64,000 nucleotides of DNA from Eurosta solidaginis (GCF_040869045.1 NC_090320.1:236996978-237060977); one strand, 5' to 3'. Shown: positions 45,344-56,852, numbered from the stretch's first letter. Numbers and translations: made by a program. The notes: generated by a model from the letters alone, not told the origin.

Positions 45344-45766
45344 AGGGGGACTCATGTAACCGTATAAATGCCTTATAAAGTGTGTAAACGTATAAATTTA
45401 TCTAGTTTACGCACGAGCTGTCAAATTTTGTATGAAAAATCATTTACACAATTTGTATAAATTTACGCGCACATTTCATTGTGTAAACGCGGTAAACTCA
45501 AAGGAATGCAACCTTGCAGACATTACAGACGGCATTTTCATCAAAAATCTCCAACATCAGCAAGTAAAGGCGTTTTAGTTTTGATTTTTCACTTAATCTT
45601 GGTATTTTTTAATTTGTATAACAATCAAAAAAATTTTTTTGGAAATAATACAGCTGAAAAACAATCAAGTTTATCAAGAGTATTACTAGGTGCGTTCATA
45701 TAACCGCGTGTGTAAATGGATATAATTTTACACCTTATAAGTTTATATGCTATCATGAGTCCCCCT
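45344..45766. mobile_element. 423-bp TIR MITE
   Basis: Ends AGGGGGACTCATG (45344) and CATGAGTCCCCCT (45766) are perfect 13-bp inverted repeats, extended imperfectly by GTATAAATGCCTTATAA / TTATAAGTTTATA. ATT flanks both sides (45341-45343, 45767-45769), a possible 3-bp target duplication; other boundary choices are possible. No transposase. The 74-residue frame at 45479 is not recognisable. Confidence 0.75.
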
Positions 45767-46416
45767 ATTAAGTTGAAAAATTAGGAGAAATCAAAGGTCT
45801 TAAGTTTTATACCATTCACGCATTGTTGTTTGTTGTACAGGTATTAAGGAATCGAGAGAGAAATCGACTTCCAAGTATCAAAATCATCAGTATTGAAAAA
45901 AATTTGATTAAGCCGTCCGTTCGTCTGTCCGCCTGTCCGCCCATCAACACAATAACTTGAGCAAATATTTAGATATCTGAGCGAAATCGGACGATAACCA
46001 CGCTCACTTTTTACATATATAACATTTTGGACAACACAAAAACCTGATTATTACACTGAAAGAAATGGTGCTAGTAAAATCAAAAAATCGGTTCTGTTGT
46101 TCTTGACTTAACGGAGATTCGGTGAAATTGATCGAATTACGGTTAATTCGACCGAGTTCTTCGTCAAACGAACAAATTTATTTAGTAATTTCAACAGAAG
46201 AGAAATTTTCGCTCTTAAGTTAACAAAATTCTATAAAATTTACAGATTTCTGGTCAATCTAAATGATTTTTCTGTTAACACAACTGATCTCACTGGTCAT
46301 TTCAACAGCGATCAACAGTCAATACATGAGCAAATTTCAAAGAGAATTTTACGCTCACTGCGCTCTCTACTTTGTACTTATGACGATGGAGCCACTTGTG
46401 CAAAAAAAAAACAAAA

Positions 46417-46421
46417 ATAAG
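46417..46421. repeat. Copia 5-bp target duplication, left
   Basis: ATAAG directly precedes the 5' LTR and is repeated at 55865-55869 after the 3' LTR. Confidence 0.9.
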
Positions 46422-46617
46422 TGTTGAATAAATATATTATTTTATACTAAGCTATGTATATTTGGAATTACACATGCATACTAATAAATGCAACCGTTCT
46501 ATGTAAATGACATCTTGAATATTAAATGTCAATAAAATACTTACTTCCGTTTTTCTACCCATACAGAAAACACGCGTTTTCTTACAACTATAACTTTTTA
46601 ATATAATCTGCGCAACA
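46422..46617 (+). repeat. Copia 5' LTR, 196 bp
   Basis: It starts TGTTGAATAA and ends GCGCAACA. Apart from one base (C against A in TTTCTACCCATAC / TTTCTAACCATAC) it equals 55669-55864. AATAAAATAC near 46540 could serve as a poly-A signal. Confidence 0.93.
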
Positions 46618-46634
46618 GGTTATGGGCCGACACT
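46618..46634 (+). other. Copia primer-binding site (initiator tRNA-Met type)
   Basis: GGTTATGGGCC follows the LTR immediately. Known copia elements use an internal part of initiator tRNA-Met with this kind of site. Confidence 0.75.
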
Positions 46635-46727
46635 TAGTTGTATTAAATTAAGAATTCGTTTGTGTTATTGCGCTTAGCAAATTATAATTTGTCATCGTTG
46701 CTGAATAATTGGACTTTAGCTGGTAAA

Positions 46728-47300
46728 ATGAGCCACAGTACATTAACATTCCCATTCGAAAAACTTCGTGGTAGAGAGAATTTTGACGTGTGGAAGCAAC
46801 AGGCCAAGTCATACCTGGTCATTAAGGGACTATGGAAAACAATTGACCCTGGACTGAGCGCGAATGCGACTGCAGCTGAGAAAGATGCTGATTGTCGTGC
46901 ATCTGCGGAAATTTATCTGATGCTAGATCCAAGCAACTTTAGAATTATTGCTCAAAAGAGCACTGCAAAAGACGCATGGGATAGTTTAATGGAAGCATAT
47001 GAAGATAAAGGTCTTACTAGGAAGGTTGAACTGTTAAAGCAACTGGTTCAATTAAAGTTATCAGATTTTCCATCCATGCAAGAGTACATCAATGCTATGG
47101 TACTCACATCAATAAAAGTGAAAACAGCTGGACTCGAACTTGGTGATGAGTTAATTGCATCGCTGTTATTAGCCGGGTTACCTAATGAATTTAAGTCACT
47201 AGTATTAGCTGTTGAAAATTCCAAAAAAGTGCTGACAGTTGACTCAATAAAATCGCTATTACTTCAAGATGTAAAATTTGATACACAACGCAATGAAGAA
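46728..47300 (+). pseudogene. Copia Gag N-terminal part, interrupted by HINE-B
   Basis: I choose the ATG at 46728 (context GGTAAAATGA) over the in-frame ATG at 46662, because the residues between look like leader. The protein starts MSHSTLTFPFEKLRGRENFD and continues VWKQQAKSYLVIKGLWKTI and ARKVELL-like capsid helices (LTRKVELLKQLVQLKLSDF), typical copia Gag. At 47300 the frame runs into HINE-B and ends at 47354 after 18 foreign codons. The Gag frame resumes at 52324 in the same register. Confidence 0.88.
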
Positions 47301-49200
47301 CAAGTAAGAACGGGACTGTCTTCGGCTGTGCCGAAGACTTCATACCTTTCATGAATGGGGCTGAACAATAATCTTATCCCGTTCGTAATCTCCGAATAAT
47401 CGGATGTATAAGATAAGAAATATATAGTGAACAGATCTACATACCTTAACGATTTTTAAGATAAATATAAAATAAAAAACGGGTAGGTACTTTGTGTGAG
47501 GATGCAAAGTTTCAGGTTTTTTGTGGTCTGCGTGTAAAAACTATGACTACGAATCACGTATTTCAAAAATATATGACGAAAACGTAACTATTTGATGAAA
47601 TTTGATGAATTTTGAAGATTCTAGCCGTAAAAAAGGGGTCAAAATGACAGTTTATATGAAGTATATAATATATATACGACCGATCTCTATGATTTTTTCA
47701 GACAACAATATATGCTATATACGTAAGCATTTTGTGAAATTTGAAGCTTCTAACTGTTAAAATGGGGCAGAAATTGCGCAAAGTTTCTTATCTGAACAAT
47801 CGGTTGTATGAGATATATACTATGTGTACCACCGATCTCAATGATTTTTTCAGACATCAATATATGCTATACACGTAAGCAGTTGGTGAAATTTGAAGCT
47901 TCTAGCTGTTAAAATGGGGCCGAAATCGTAAAAAAAATATATATATACTATATATATATACTATATATACCATCATATATATATTATATATATCACCGAT
48001 CTCTATGATTTTTTGACACAACAATACATACTATATACGTAAGCAATCGGTGAAATTTGAAGCTTATAACTGTTAAAATGGGGAAGAAATTGCGCAAAGT
48101 TTCTTATCTGAACAATCGGTTGTATGGGATATATACTATATATACCACCGGTATCAATGATTTTCTCAGACAACAATATATGCTATACACGTAAGCATTT
48201 GGTGAAATTTGAACATATCTAAACGATTTTTAAGATAAATATAAAATAAACAAGTAAGAACGGGACTGTCTTCGGCTGTGCCGAAGACTTCATACCTTTC
48301 ATGAATGGGGCTGAACAATAATCTTATCCCGTTCGTAATCTCCGAATAATCGGATGTATAAGATAAGAAATATATAGTGAACAGATCTACATACCTTAAC
48401 GATTTTTAAGATAAATATAAAATAAAAAACGGGTAGGTACTTTGTGTGAGGATGCAAAGTTTCAGGTTTTTTGTGGTCTGCGTGTAAAAACTATGACTAC
48501 GAATCACGTATTTCAAAAATATATGACGAAAACGTAACTATTTGATGAAATTTGATGAATTTTGAAGATTCTAGCCGTAAAAAAGGGGTCAAAATGACAG
48601 TTTATATGAAGTATATAATATATATACGACCGATCTCTATGATTTTTTCAGACAACAATATATGCTATATACGTAAGCATTTTGTGAAATTTGAAACTTC
48701 TAACTGTTAAAATGGGGCAGAAATTGCGCAAAGTTTCTTATCTGAACAATCGGTTGTATGAGATATATACTATGTGTACCACCGATCTAAATGATTTTTT
48801 CAGACATCAATATATGCTATACACGTAAGCAGTTGGTGAAATTTGAAGCTTCTAGCTGTTAAAATGGGGCCGAAATCGTAAAAAAAATATATATATACTA
48901 TATATATATACTATATATACCATCATATATATATTATATATATCACCGATCTCTATGATTTTTTGACACAACAATACATACTATATACGTAAGCAATCGG
49001 TGAAATTTGAAGCTTATAACTGTTAAAATGGGGAAGAAATTGCGCAAAGTTTCTTATCTGAACAATCGGTTGTATGGGATAGATACTATATATACCACCG
49101 GTATCTATGATTTTCTCAGACAACAATATATGCTATACACGTAAGCATTTGGTGAAATTTGAACATATCTAAACGATTTTTAAGATAAATATAAAATAAA
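47301..49200. repeat. 950-bp tandem duplication within HINE-B
   Basis: 47301-48250 and 48251-49200 are nearly identical; I noticed about four substitutions, for example GATCTCAATG / GATCTAAATG. Each copy starts with CAAGTAAG and the hairpin. Confidence 0.9.
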
Positions 49201-49201
49201 A

Positions 49202-52200
49202 AATAGGTAGGTAATCTGTGTGAGGATGCAAAGCTTCACGTTTTTTGTGGTCTGCATGTAAAAACTATGGCTACGAATCACGTATTTCAAAAATATATGA
49301 CGTAAACGTAACTATTTGATGAAATTTGATGAATCTTGAAGCTTCTAGCCGTAAAAAAGGGGTCAATATGACAGTTTATATGAAGTATATAATATATATA
49401 CCACCGATCTCTATGATTTTTTCAGACAACAATATATGCTATATACGAAAGCATTTTGTGAAATTTGAAGCTTCTAACTGTTAAAACGGGGCAGAAATTG
49501 CGCAAAGTTTTTTATCTGAACAATCGGTTGTATGAGATATATACTATGTATATCACCGATCTCAATGATTTTTTCAGACATCAATATATGGTATACACGT
49601 AAGCAGTAGGTGAAATTTGAAGCTTCTAGCTGTTAAAATGGGGTAGAAATTGCGAAAAGTTTCTTATCTGAACAATCGGTTGTATGAGATATATACTATA
49701 TATAGAACCGATCTCTATGATTTTTCCAGACAACAATATATGCTATATACGTAAGCAATCAGTGAAATTTGAAGCTTATAGCTGTTAAAATGGGGTAGAA
49801 ATTGCGAAAAGTTTCTTATCTGAACAATCGGTTGTATGAGATATATACTATATATACAACCGATCTCTATGATTTTTTCAGACAACAATATATGCTATAT
49901 ACGTAAGCAATCGGTGAAATTTGAAGCTTATAGCTGTTAAAATGGGGTAGAAATTGCGAAAAGTTTCTTATCTGAACAATCGGTTGTATGAGATATATAC
50001 TATATATACAACCGATCTCTATGATTTTTTCAGACAACAATATATGCTATATAAGTAAATATTCGGTGAAATTTGAAGCTTCTAGCTGTTAAAATGGGGC
50101 TAAAATTTGCGAAAATATATATATATATACTATATATATATACTATATATACCACCATATATATACTATATATACCACCGATCTTTATGATTTCTTCAGA
50201 CAACAATATATGCTATATACGTAAGCATTCGCTGAAATTTGAAGCCTCTAGCTCTTAAAATAGGGCAGTAATTACGAAAAGTTCCTTATCTGAACAACCG
50301 GTTGTGGGGGATATATACTATATATACGACCGATCTCATAAATTTTTTCAGGCAACAATATGTTCAATATACGAAAGTATATGGTGAAGTTTGAAGCTTC
50401 AATCTGTTAAATTGGGTAAGATATTACAAAAATCCTCTTTTTCTGAAAAATCGGTTGTATGGAGGATATATGCTATAGTGGTCCGATCCGGTCGGTTCCA
50501 ACAAATGTCTAATCGGACACACAAATACACCTGCTCACCAAATTTTATCACGATATCTCAAAAATTGAGGGACTAGTTTGCATACAAACAGACAGACGAA
50601 CAGACGGACAGACGGACAGACGGACATGGCTAAAACAACTCAGCTCTTCAACCTGATTATTTCGGTATACTTAATGGTGGGTCTATCTATTTTCCTTTAA
50701 GGACTTACAATTTTCGGTTTCGTGACGAAATTAATATACCATTTCATTTTCATGAAAGGTATAAAAATAGGTAGGTAATCTGTGTGAGGATGCAAAGCTT
50801 CACGTTTTTTGTGGTCTGCATGTAAAAACTATGGCTACGAATCACGTATTTCAAAAATATATGACGTAAACGTAACTATTTGATGAAATTTGATGAATCT
50901 TGAAGCTTCTAGCCGTAAAAAAGGGGTCAATATGACAGTTTATATGAAGTATATAATATATATACCACCGATCTCTATGATTTTTTCAGACAACAATATA
51001 TGCTATATACGAAAGCATTTTGTGAAATTTGAAGCTTCTAACTGTTAAAACGGGGCAGAAATTGCGCAAAGTTTCTTATCTGAACAATCGGTTGTATGAG
51101 ATATATACTATGTATATCACCGATCTCAATGATTTTTTCAGACATCAATATATGCTATACACGTAAGCAGTTGGTGAAATTTGAAGCTTCTAGCTGTTAA
51201 AATGGGGTAGAAATTACGAAAAGTTTCTTATCTGAACAATCGGTTGTATGAGATATATACTATATATAGAACCGATCTCTATGATTTTTTCAGACAACAA
51301 TATATGCTATATACGTAAGCAATCAGTGAAATTTGAAGCTTATAGCTGTTAAAATGGGGTAGAAATTGCGAAAAGTTTCTTATCTGAACAATCGGTTGTA
51401 TTAGATATATACTATATATACAACCGATCTCTATGATTTTTTCAGACAACAATATATGCTATATTCGTAAGCAATCGGTGAAATTTGAAGCTTATAGCTG
51501 TTAAAATGGGGTAGAAATTGCGAAAAGTTTCTTATCTGAACAATCGGTTGTATGAGATATATACTATATATACAACCGATCTCTATGATTTTTTCAGACA
51601 ACAATATATGCTATATAAGTAAATATTCGGTGAAATTTGAAGCTTCTAGCTGTTAAAATGGGGCTAAAATTTGCGAAAATATATATATATATACTATATA
51701 TATATACTATATATAGCACCATATATATACTATATATACCACCGATCTTTATGATTTTTTCAGACAACAATATATGCTATATACGTAAGCATTCGCTGAA
51801 ATTTGAAGCCTCTAGCTCTTAAAATAAGGCAGTAATTACGAAAAGTTCCTTATCTGAACAATCGGTTGTGGGGGATATATACTATATATACGACCGATCT
51901 CATAAATTTTTTCAGGCAACAATATGTTCAATATACGAAAGTATATGGTGAAGTTTGAAGCTTCAATCTGTTAAATTGGGTAAGATATTACAAAAATCCT
52001 CTTTTTCTGAAAAATCGGTTGTATGGAGGATATATGCTATAGTGGTCCGATCCGGTCGGTTCCGACAAATGTCTAATCGGACACCCAAATACACCTGCTC
52101 ACCAAATTTTATCAAGATATCTCAAAAATTGAGGGACTAGTTTGCATACAAACAGACAGACGGACAGACGGACAGACGGACATGGCTAAAACAACTCAGC

Positions 52201-52323
52201 TCTTCAACCTGATTATTTCGGCATACTTAATGGTGGGTCTATCTATTTTCCTTTAAGGACTTACAATTTTCGGTTTCGTGACGAAATTAATATACCATTT
52301 CATTTTCATGAAAGGTATAAAAA
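49202..52323. repeat. 1.56-kb tandem duplication within HINE-B
   Basis: The block starting ATAGGTAGGTAATCTGTGTG at 49203 is repeated from about 50767 at a constant offset of about 1,564 bp. Both copies carry the CAGACGGACAGACGGACATG microsatellite (about 50600 and 52160) and the right terminus. Identical 61-residue frames at 50073/51637 and 50391/51955 are by-products of this duplication. Confidence 0.9.
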
Positions 52324-55300
52324 GCTCTATACTCAGGTAACAAAAACAACAGGCATAAAGCAAAAAAATATTTCTGCCATGCATGCAAGCAGCCTGGTCA
52401 TTTCGCTAAGAACTGTCGGAACAAAACAAAAAAAGTAAATGATCAAGTTCTGCTGGCCTCGCTGTGTGCAAACACAAAGAACGCAACTGACTGGCACATT
52501 GACTCAGGCGCGACCAACCATATGACTTGCAGTGAAAAAAATCTTCACAACAGAAGACCTACACCAAACAAAGCAATAACAATTGCAGATAACAACAAGT
52601 TAAACGTCGAATGTGTTGGTGATTTAGAATTTTCGGTAATGACAAACAACGAAAATAGAATACTTACTGTGAAAAATGTTGAATATGTGCCGAATTTATG
52701 CACTAATCTCCTTTCAGTCAGCCAGATGGCGTTAAATGGAAAAAAAATTGTTTTCGAAGGTACTTTCTGCAAAATATTTAATAAAAACAACACAGTAGTC
52801 GCTTCTGCAAAATTGAGTGATGGGCTTTATAAATTAAATTGTCAACAAGTTGAGAATAGAAACAAGTGTGCATTTGTTGCTGTGGATTACAATTTATGGC
52901 ACAGAAGACTTGGGCATGTAAGCAACAAACTGATGTCTGCTACAGGCGTAATGAATGGTGTGACATTTAATTCGGCTGATAATCATAAGTGTGTCGTGTG
53001 TATTAAAGGCAAACAAGCCAAATCGCCATTCAACCTTAGCGAGAGTTATGCGACTAACGTTTTGGAAGTTGTCCATACAGACATCATGGGTCCATTTGAA
53101 GTACCATCACATGCTGGTGCACGTTATTTACTAACATTTGTTGACGACTACACACGCAAAGTGTTTGCTATTCCAATCAAATCGAAATCCGAAGTGTATG
53201 AAGAATTTATAAAATTCAAGAACTTCGTTGAAAATCAATGTGGCAAAAGCATTAAAATATTACGTTCAGACAACGGGACCGAGTATGTGAACGGCCCGTT
53301 CAAGAAATATACTGCGAAATGTGGAATTTTGCATCAAACAACAACACCGTACACGCCTGAACAGAATGGCGTGGCAGAGCGAATGAACCGCACACTAATG
53401 GAGCGGATTCGATGTATGCTTTTAGATGCTGGCCTTGAAGACAAGTTTTGGGCTGAAGCAGCGAATACGGCAGCATATATATTAAACCGCATAGCTCGTA
53501 ACTCAAAAAATGCTAGCCCTGAAGAACTTTGGTCAGGCAAGAAACCAAATATAAAACATTTGCGAGTATTTGGGTGCAAAGCCTTAGCACTCATACCAAA
53601 ACAAAAAAGGGGAAGCAAGTTGGCCCCGAAATCTATTGAAAGCACATTTGTAGGTTACAGTGAAACTGCTAAAGCGTATAGGCTGTTTAACCCACTAACA
53701 AAAACAATTATCATCAGTCGCGATGTTACGTTCCTTGAGAATGAAAAACAAATCTCTTTAGCGCTGCCTAAAAATAACTACGTTTATGATCTAAGAGAAA
53801 ATTCGAACGAAACTGTTGCCGATTCAGAGGGAAGTGCTGAAAATATTGAATCGTCATCAGCAAGTTATTCAGAAGAAGAAGGTGCCACAACACAAAGTAG
53901 TAATGCTGATGCAAGTGGCATTTTAGAATCCATTGATGAGAGCAGCTATGAGGAAGATGCCAACGACAAAACATATGTGCCGGAAGCTAACATCTATTTA
54001 GCTGATATGGAGGTACGTAGATCTGAACGACTTAATAGTAAGTCATGTACTTCCAATAATTTTTGTGCATTGAGTTTTGTTCTTAAAGAGCCGCAAACAG
54101 TTGAAGAAGCTTTATCGCTAGAAAATGCAAACGAATGGAAGTCAGCTATGGAAGATGAAATGGCTTCGCACATGGCTAACCAGACTTGGGATCTTACCAC
54201 GCTACCTCCAGGAAAGACAGCTATAAAAAGTAAATGGGTTTTTAAAACCAAAGTGAATGCTGATGGCGAATCAGTTCGACACAAGGCGAGACTTGTCGTA
54301 AAGGGATATAGTCAAAAAAGGGGAATCGACTACGAAGAAACCTATGCGCCGGTCGTAAGGTATACATCGCTTAGATTCCTTTTAGCTTTATCGGCCAAGT
54401 TCAATTTGATTATACACCAAATGGATGCTGTCACCGCATTTTTAAATGGAAATTTAAAGGAGGAGCTATATATGACACAACCTATTGGTTTTGATGACAA
54501 TTCCGGAAGGGTCTGCAAGCTTCGCAAGTCAATATATGGCTTAAAACAATCAAGTCGAGTTTGGAACGAAAAACTCAACCGCGTACTACTGAGCTTTGGG
54601 CTTCACAGAAGTGAAGTGGATCAATGCATCTACCATGCCAATCGGAAAGATAAATTATTCTTTGTGGCTATATATGTAGATGATGTACTGATATTCAGCA
54701 ACGAAATTGATAAGATCATGAAACTAAAAGAGAGTCTAATGAAGACGTTTCAAATGAAAGACATTGGCGAAGCTAAGTCAGTTTTAGGCATGAGAGTTAC
54801 ACGCGACAATAGCGGCATAAAGATTGATCAGTCGGCATATATCGCCGATGTTTTAAAGCGTTTTGGCATGGATACATGTAATCAAATATCCACACCGATC
54901 GATACAAATCAAAAGTTGACATCTGAAATGTGTCCGAAGTCTGACTCCGAACGAAAGGCGATGGCTAACGTGCCGTACATGCAGGCGGTAGGGTGTCTCT
55001 TATACGCTGCACAGATTACTAGACCGGACATCTGCTATGCAGTGAATATTTTAAGTCGCTTCACCTCTAACCCCGGTCAGGCACATTGGACTGCACTGAA
55101 ACGAATAATGCGTTACCTGCAAGGCACCATAAACAAGTGTTTGTTATACAGAAAAGACTCTGAAGAAATTACTGGCTTCTGTGATGCAGATTGGGCTGAT
55201 GACATCGACAGCAGACGTTCCACTTCTGGGTACATCTTTATGTATCAAGGTGGCGCAATCTCCTGGTCAACAAAGCGTCAACAAACTGTGGCACTTTCAA

Positions 55301-55629
55301 CCACAGAAGCAGAATTGATGTCAATGGTCTGTGCTATTCAAGAGTCTATATGGCTTAAGCGATTACAAAACGAACTAGTTCAAAGCGAATCGAAGACTAT
55401 GGTGGTTTTTTGTGACAACAAAAGCGCAATGTTCATAGCAACTAACAATTCATTTTCTGCGCGCACAAAACATGTAAATATTAAAGCAAAGTTCATTCAA
55501 GAAAAAATTGAAAGCGGTGAAATTAAACTTGAATATATTACTTCTGAGAATATGTTGGCGGATACTTTAACGAAGGCCGTAACCGCAACCAAAATTAATT
55601 TTTTCTTGAACGAAGTTTGCTTAAAGTAA
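52324..55629 (+). CDS. Copia Gag end and Pol polyprotein (PR, IN, RT, RNase H)
   Basis: The frame is open from 52324, directly after HINE-B. It contains a zinc knuckle CHACKQPGHFAKNC (about 52370), the protease active site DSGAT (52501-52515), and the GAG-pre-integrase LWHRRLGH...CVVCIKGK. The integrase core follows: D at 53080, SDNGTEY near 53270, E in PEQNGVAERMNRT near 53360. RT comes next (QMDAVTAFLNGNLKEELY, catalytic YVDDVLIF near 54675), then RNase H (GFCDADWADD, STTEAELMSM, FCDNKSAM). It stops at 55629, 39 bp before the 3' LTR. The ATG at 52522 is not a real start because the protease site lies upstream. All catalytic residues look intact, so Pol itself could still be functional if expressed; Gag is broken. 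Confidence 0.95.
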   Translation, partial: ALYSGNKNNRHKAKKYFCHACKQPGHFAKNCRNKTKKVNDQVLLASLCANTKNATDWHIDSGATNHMTCSEKNLHNRRPTPNKAITIADNNKLNVECVGDLEFSVMTNNENRILTVKNVEYVPNLCTNLLSVSQMALNGKKIVFEGTFCKIFNKNNTVVASAKLSDGLYKLNCQQVENRNKCAFVAVDYNLWHRRLGHVSNKLMSATGVMNGVTFNSADNHKCVVCIKGKQAKSPFNLSESYATNVLEVVHTDIMGPFEVPSHAGARYLLTFVDDYTRKVFAIPIKSKSEVYEEFIKFKNFVENQCGKSIKILRSDNGTEYVNGPFKKYTAKCGILHQTTTPYTPEQNGVAERMNRTLMERIRCMLLDAGLEDKFWAEAANTAAYILNRIARNSKNASPEELWSGKKPNIKHLRVFGCKALALIPKQKRGSKLAPKSIESTFVGYSETAKAYRLFNPLTKTIIISRDVTFLENEKQISLALPKNNYVYDLRENSNETVADSEGSAENIESSSASYSEEEGATTQSSNADASGILESIDESSYEEDANDKTYVPEANIYLADMEVRRSERLNSKSCTSNNFCALSFVLKEPQTVEEALSLENANEWKSAMEDEMASHMANQTWDLTTLPPGKTAIKSKWVFKTKVNADGESVRHKARLVVKGYSQKRGIDYEETYAPVVRYTSLRFLLALSAKFNLIIHQMDAVTAFLNGNLKEELYMTQPIGFDDNSGRVCKLRKSIYGLKQSSRVWNEKLNRVLLSFGLHRSEVDQCIYHANRKDKLFFVAIYVDDVLIFSNEIDKIMKLKESLMKTFQMKDIGEAKSVLGMRVTRDNSGIKIDQSAYIADVLKRFGMDTCNQISTPIDTNQKLTSEMCPKSDSERKAMANVPYMQAVGCLLYAAQITRPDICYAVNILSRFTSNPGQAHWTALKRIMRYLQGTINKCLLYRKDSEEITGFCDADWADDIDSRRSTSGYIFMYQGGAISWSTKRQQTVALSTTEAELMSMVCAIQESIWLKRLQNELVQSESKTMVVFCDNKSAMFIATNNSFSARTKHVNIKAKFIQEKIESGEIKLEYITSENMLADTLTKAVTATKINFFLNEVCLK

Positions 55630-55654
55630 TTTTACGCCCATTTGTATAAAATAT

Positions 55655-55668
55655 ATATTCCGGAAGGG
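55655..55668 (+). other. Copia polypurine-like stretch
   Basis: The GGAAGGG just before the 3' LTR (55662-55668) is the expected plus-strand primer position. It is short. Confidence 0.5.
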
Positions 55669-55864
55669 TGTTGAATAAATATATTATTTTATACTAAGCT
55701 ATGTATATTTGGAATTACACATGCATACTAATAAATGCAACCGTTCTATGTAAATGACATCTTGAATATTAAATGTCAATAAAATACTTACTTCCGTTTT
55801 TCTAACCATACAGAAAACACGCGTTTTCTTACAACTATAACTTTTTAATATAATCTGCGCAACA
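55669..55864 (+). repeat. Copia 3' LTR, 196 bp
   Basis: It matches the 5' LTR except for one base and is followed at 55865-55869 by the ATAAG target duplication. Confidence 0.93.
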
Positions 55865-55869
55865 ATAAG
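55865..55869. repeat. Copia 5-bp target duplication, right
   Basis: ATAAG, identical to 46417-46421. After it TIR element C resumes with AAAACCACCAAATCG, as in copy 1 near 39380. Confidence 0.9.
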
Positions 55870-56523
55870 AAAACCACCAAATCGAAAAAACAACAAAAAC
55901 CTAGTTTTTCAGTTATCAATACAAAACGAAAACCCCTTTTTTGAATGTACTGTGCAAAGAATTATGAGATACCGGGACACCTATTTATCGGGTACAATTT
56001 TGCAACTTCTCGTCCAAGCGAAATGAAAAATTGCGCCCTCTTGTTGCAAAAGTTTTGTTTGAACGAACAGGATTTTTCCAAAGTTAGTAAAATTTTGTTC
56101 AAGTTTTTCGAATTTTCACTCACCCGAAGGAATTTAATAAGATAATAAAAACATCTTTTTTTAATGTTGATGTTTCCGACAATATGATTCTTTACTTTTC
56201 TATAACTTACAAGTTCTCTATTTAAAACTTTATGTCCAACATTTATACCACAAGCTTTGTTCGAAACAATCAAGTGTGGCAACTACATGTGAGAGAAAAA
56301 ATTTAGAATGAGCTGAGCTGCAACCGAAAGTATTGAGAATCAGTTTTGTGACTATTATTTTCATTTCTATTTGCAAAGCGAAGTTCAAAACTATAAATTA
56401 AATAAATTATAAAATATAAAATTTGGTGGAAGTGCGTTTAATAAAACAAAATAATAAAGTGTATAATGTTTAATGTGTGTCAGCATATTTGATGTAAGCC
56501 CAATTGATGTTCGGTAAGTAAGT

Positions 56524-56852
56524 GCCACCGTGGTGTTATGGTAGCGTGCTCCGCCTGCCACACCGAATGCCGTGGGTTCGCACCCCGAGCAAAGCAACAT
56601 CAAAATTTTAGAAATAAGGTTTTTCAGTTGGAAGAAAATTTTTCTAAGCGGGGTCGCCCCTCGGCAGTGTTTGGCAAGCGCTCAGTGAAAACTCATCTGC
56701 CTGGCAGATGCTGTTCGGAGTCGGCATAAAACATGTAGGTCCCGGCCGGCCAATTTGTAGGGAAATTAAAAACGAGCACGATGCAAATTGGAAGAGAAGT
56801 TCGGCCTAAAATCTCTTCGCAGGTTGTTGCGCCTTAAATTTATTTATTTATA
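56524..56852 (+). repeat. tRNA-derived SINE (SINE-1), best copy
   Basis: The head GCCACCGTGGTGTTATGGTA contains an A box (TGGTGTTATGG). The B box GGTTCGCACCC lies at about 56576, 45 bp downstream, as in tRNA genes. The body (GCAAAGCAACATC, GGGTCGCCCCTCGGCAGTGT, GCAGATGCTGTTCGGAGTCGG, CGATGCAAATTGGAAGAG) ends in an (ATTT)n tail at 56836-56852. It would be transcribed by RNA polymerase III and moved by LINE enzymes. Decayed relatives lie at 6063, 6735, 23605 and 62925. It sits in TIR element C copy 2 only. Confidence 0.85.

Larger units (their letters stand above)
47301..52323 (-). repeat. HINE-B array inserted in copia gag
   Basis: The left end is CAAGTAAG (47301) with a 9-bp-stem hairpin at 47318-47338 and ATACCTTTCATGA at 47342-47354. 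The right end is TCATGAAAGGTAT at 52306-52318, the perfect reverse complement of the latter, followed by A residues. The interior consists of ~150-bp units (ACAATCGGTTGTATGAGATA; TATGATTTTTTCAGACAACA; TTGAAGCTTCTAGCTGTTAA). The sequence is not one simple copy: the left terminus occurs twice (47301, 48251) and the right terminus twice (about 50766, 52323). It encodes no protein. Confidence 0.88.
46422..55864 (+). mobile_element. Young copia (Ty1/copia) retrotransposon, broken by HINE-B
   Basis: Two 196-bp LTRs differ at one base and are flanked by a 5-bp target duplication. A primer site, gag, a single gag-pol frame and a short polypurine stretch lie in the expected order. Removing the HINE-B array (47301-52323) leaves about 4.4 kb. 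Near-identical LTRs mean recent insertion. The HINE-B array came later still because it sits inside gag. Confidence 0.93.

Noticed and set aside
50073..52140. Pairs of identical 61-residue frames (50073/51637, 50391/51955)
   Set aside because: Their identity comes from the 1,564-bp tandem duplication of HINE-B. Composition is AT-driven with no motif.
52522..52524. ATG at 52522 as the start of copia Pol
   Set aside because: The zinc knuckle and the protease DSGAT lie upstream in the same open frame, so this Met is internal.
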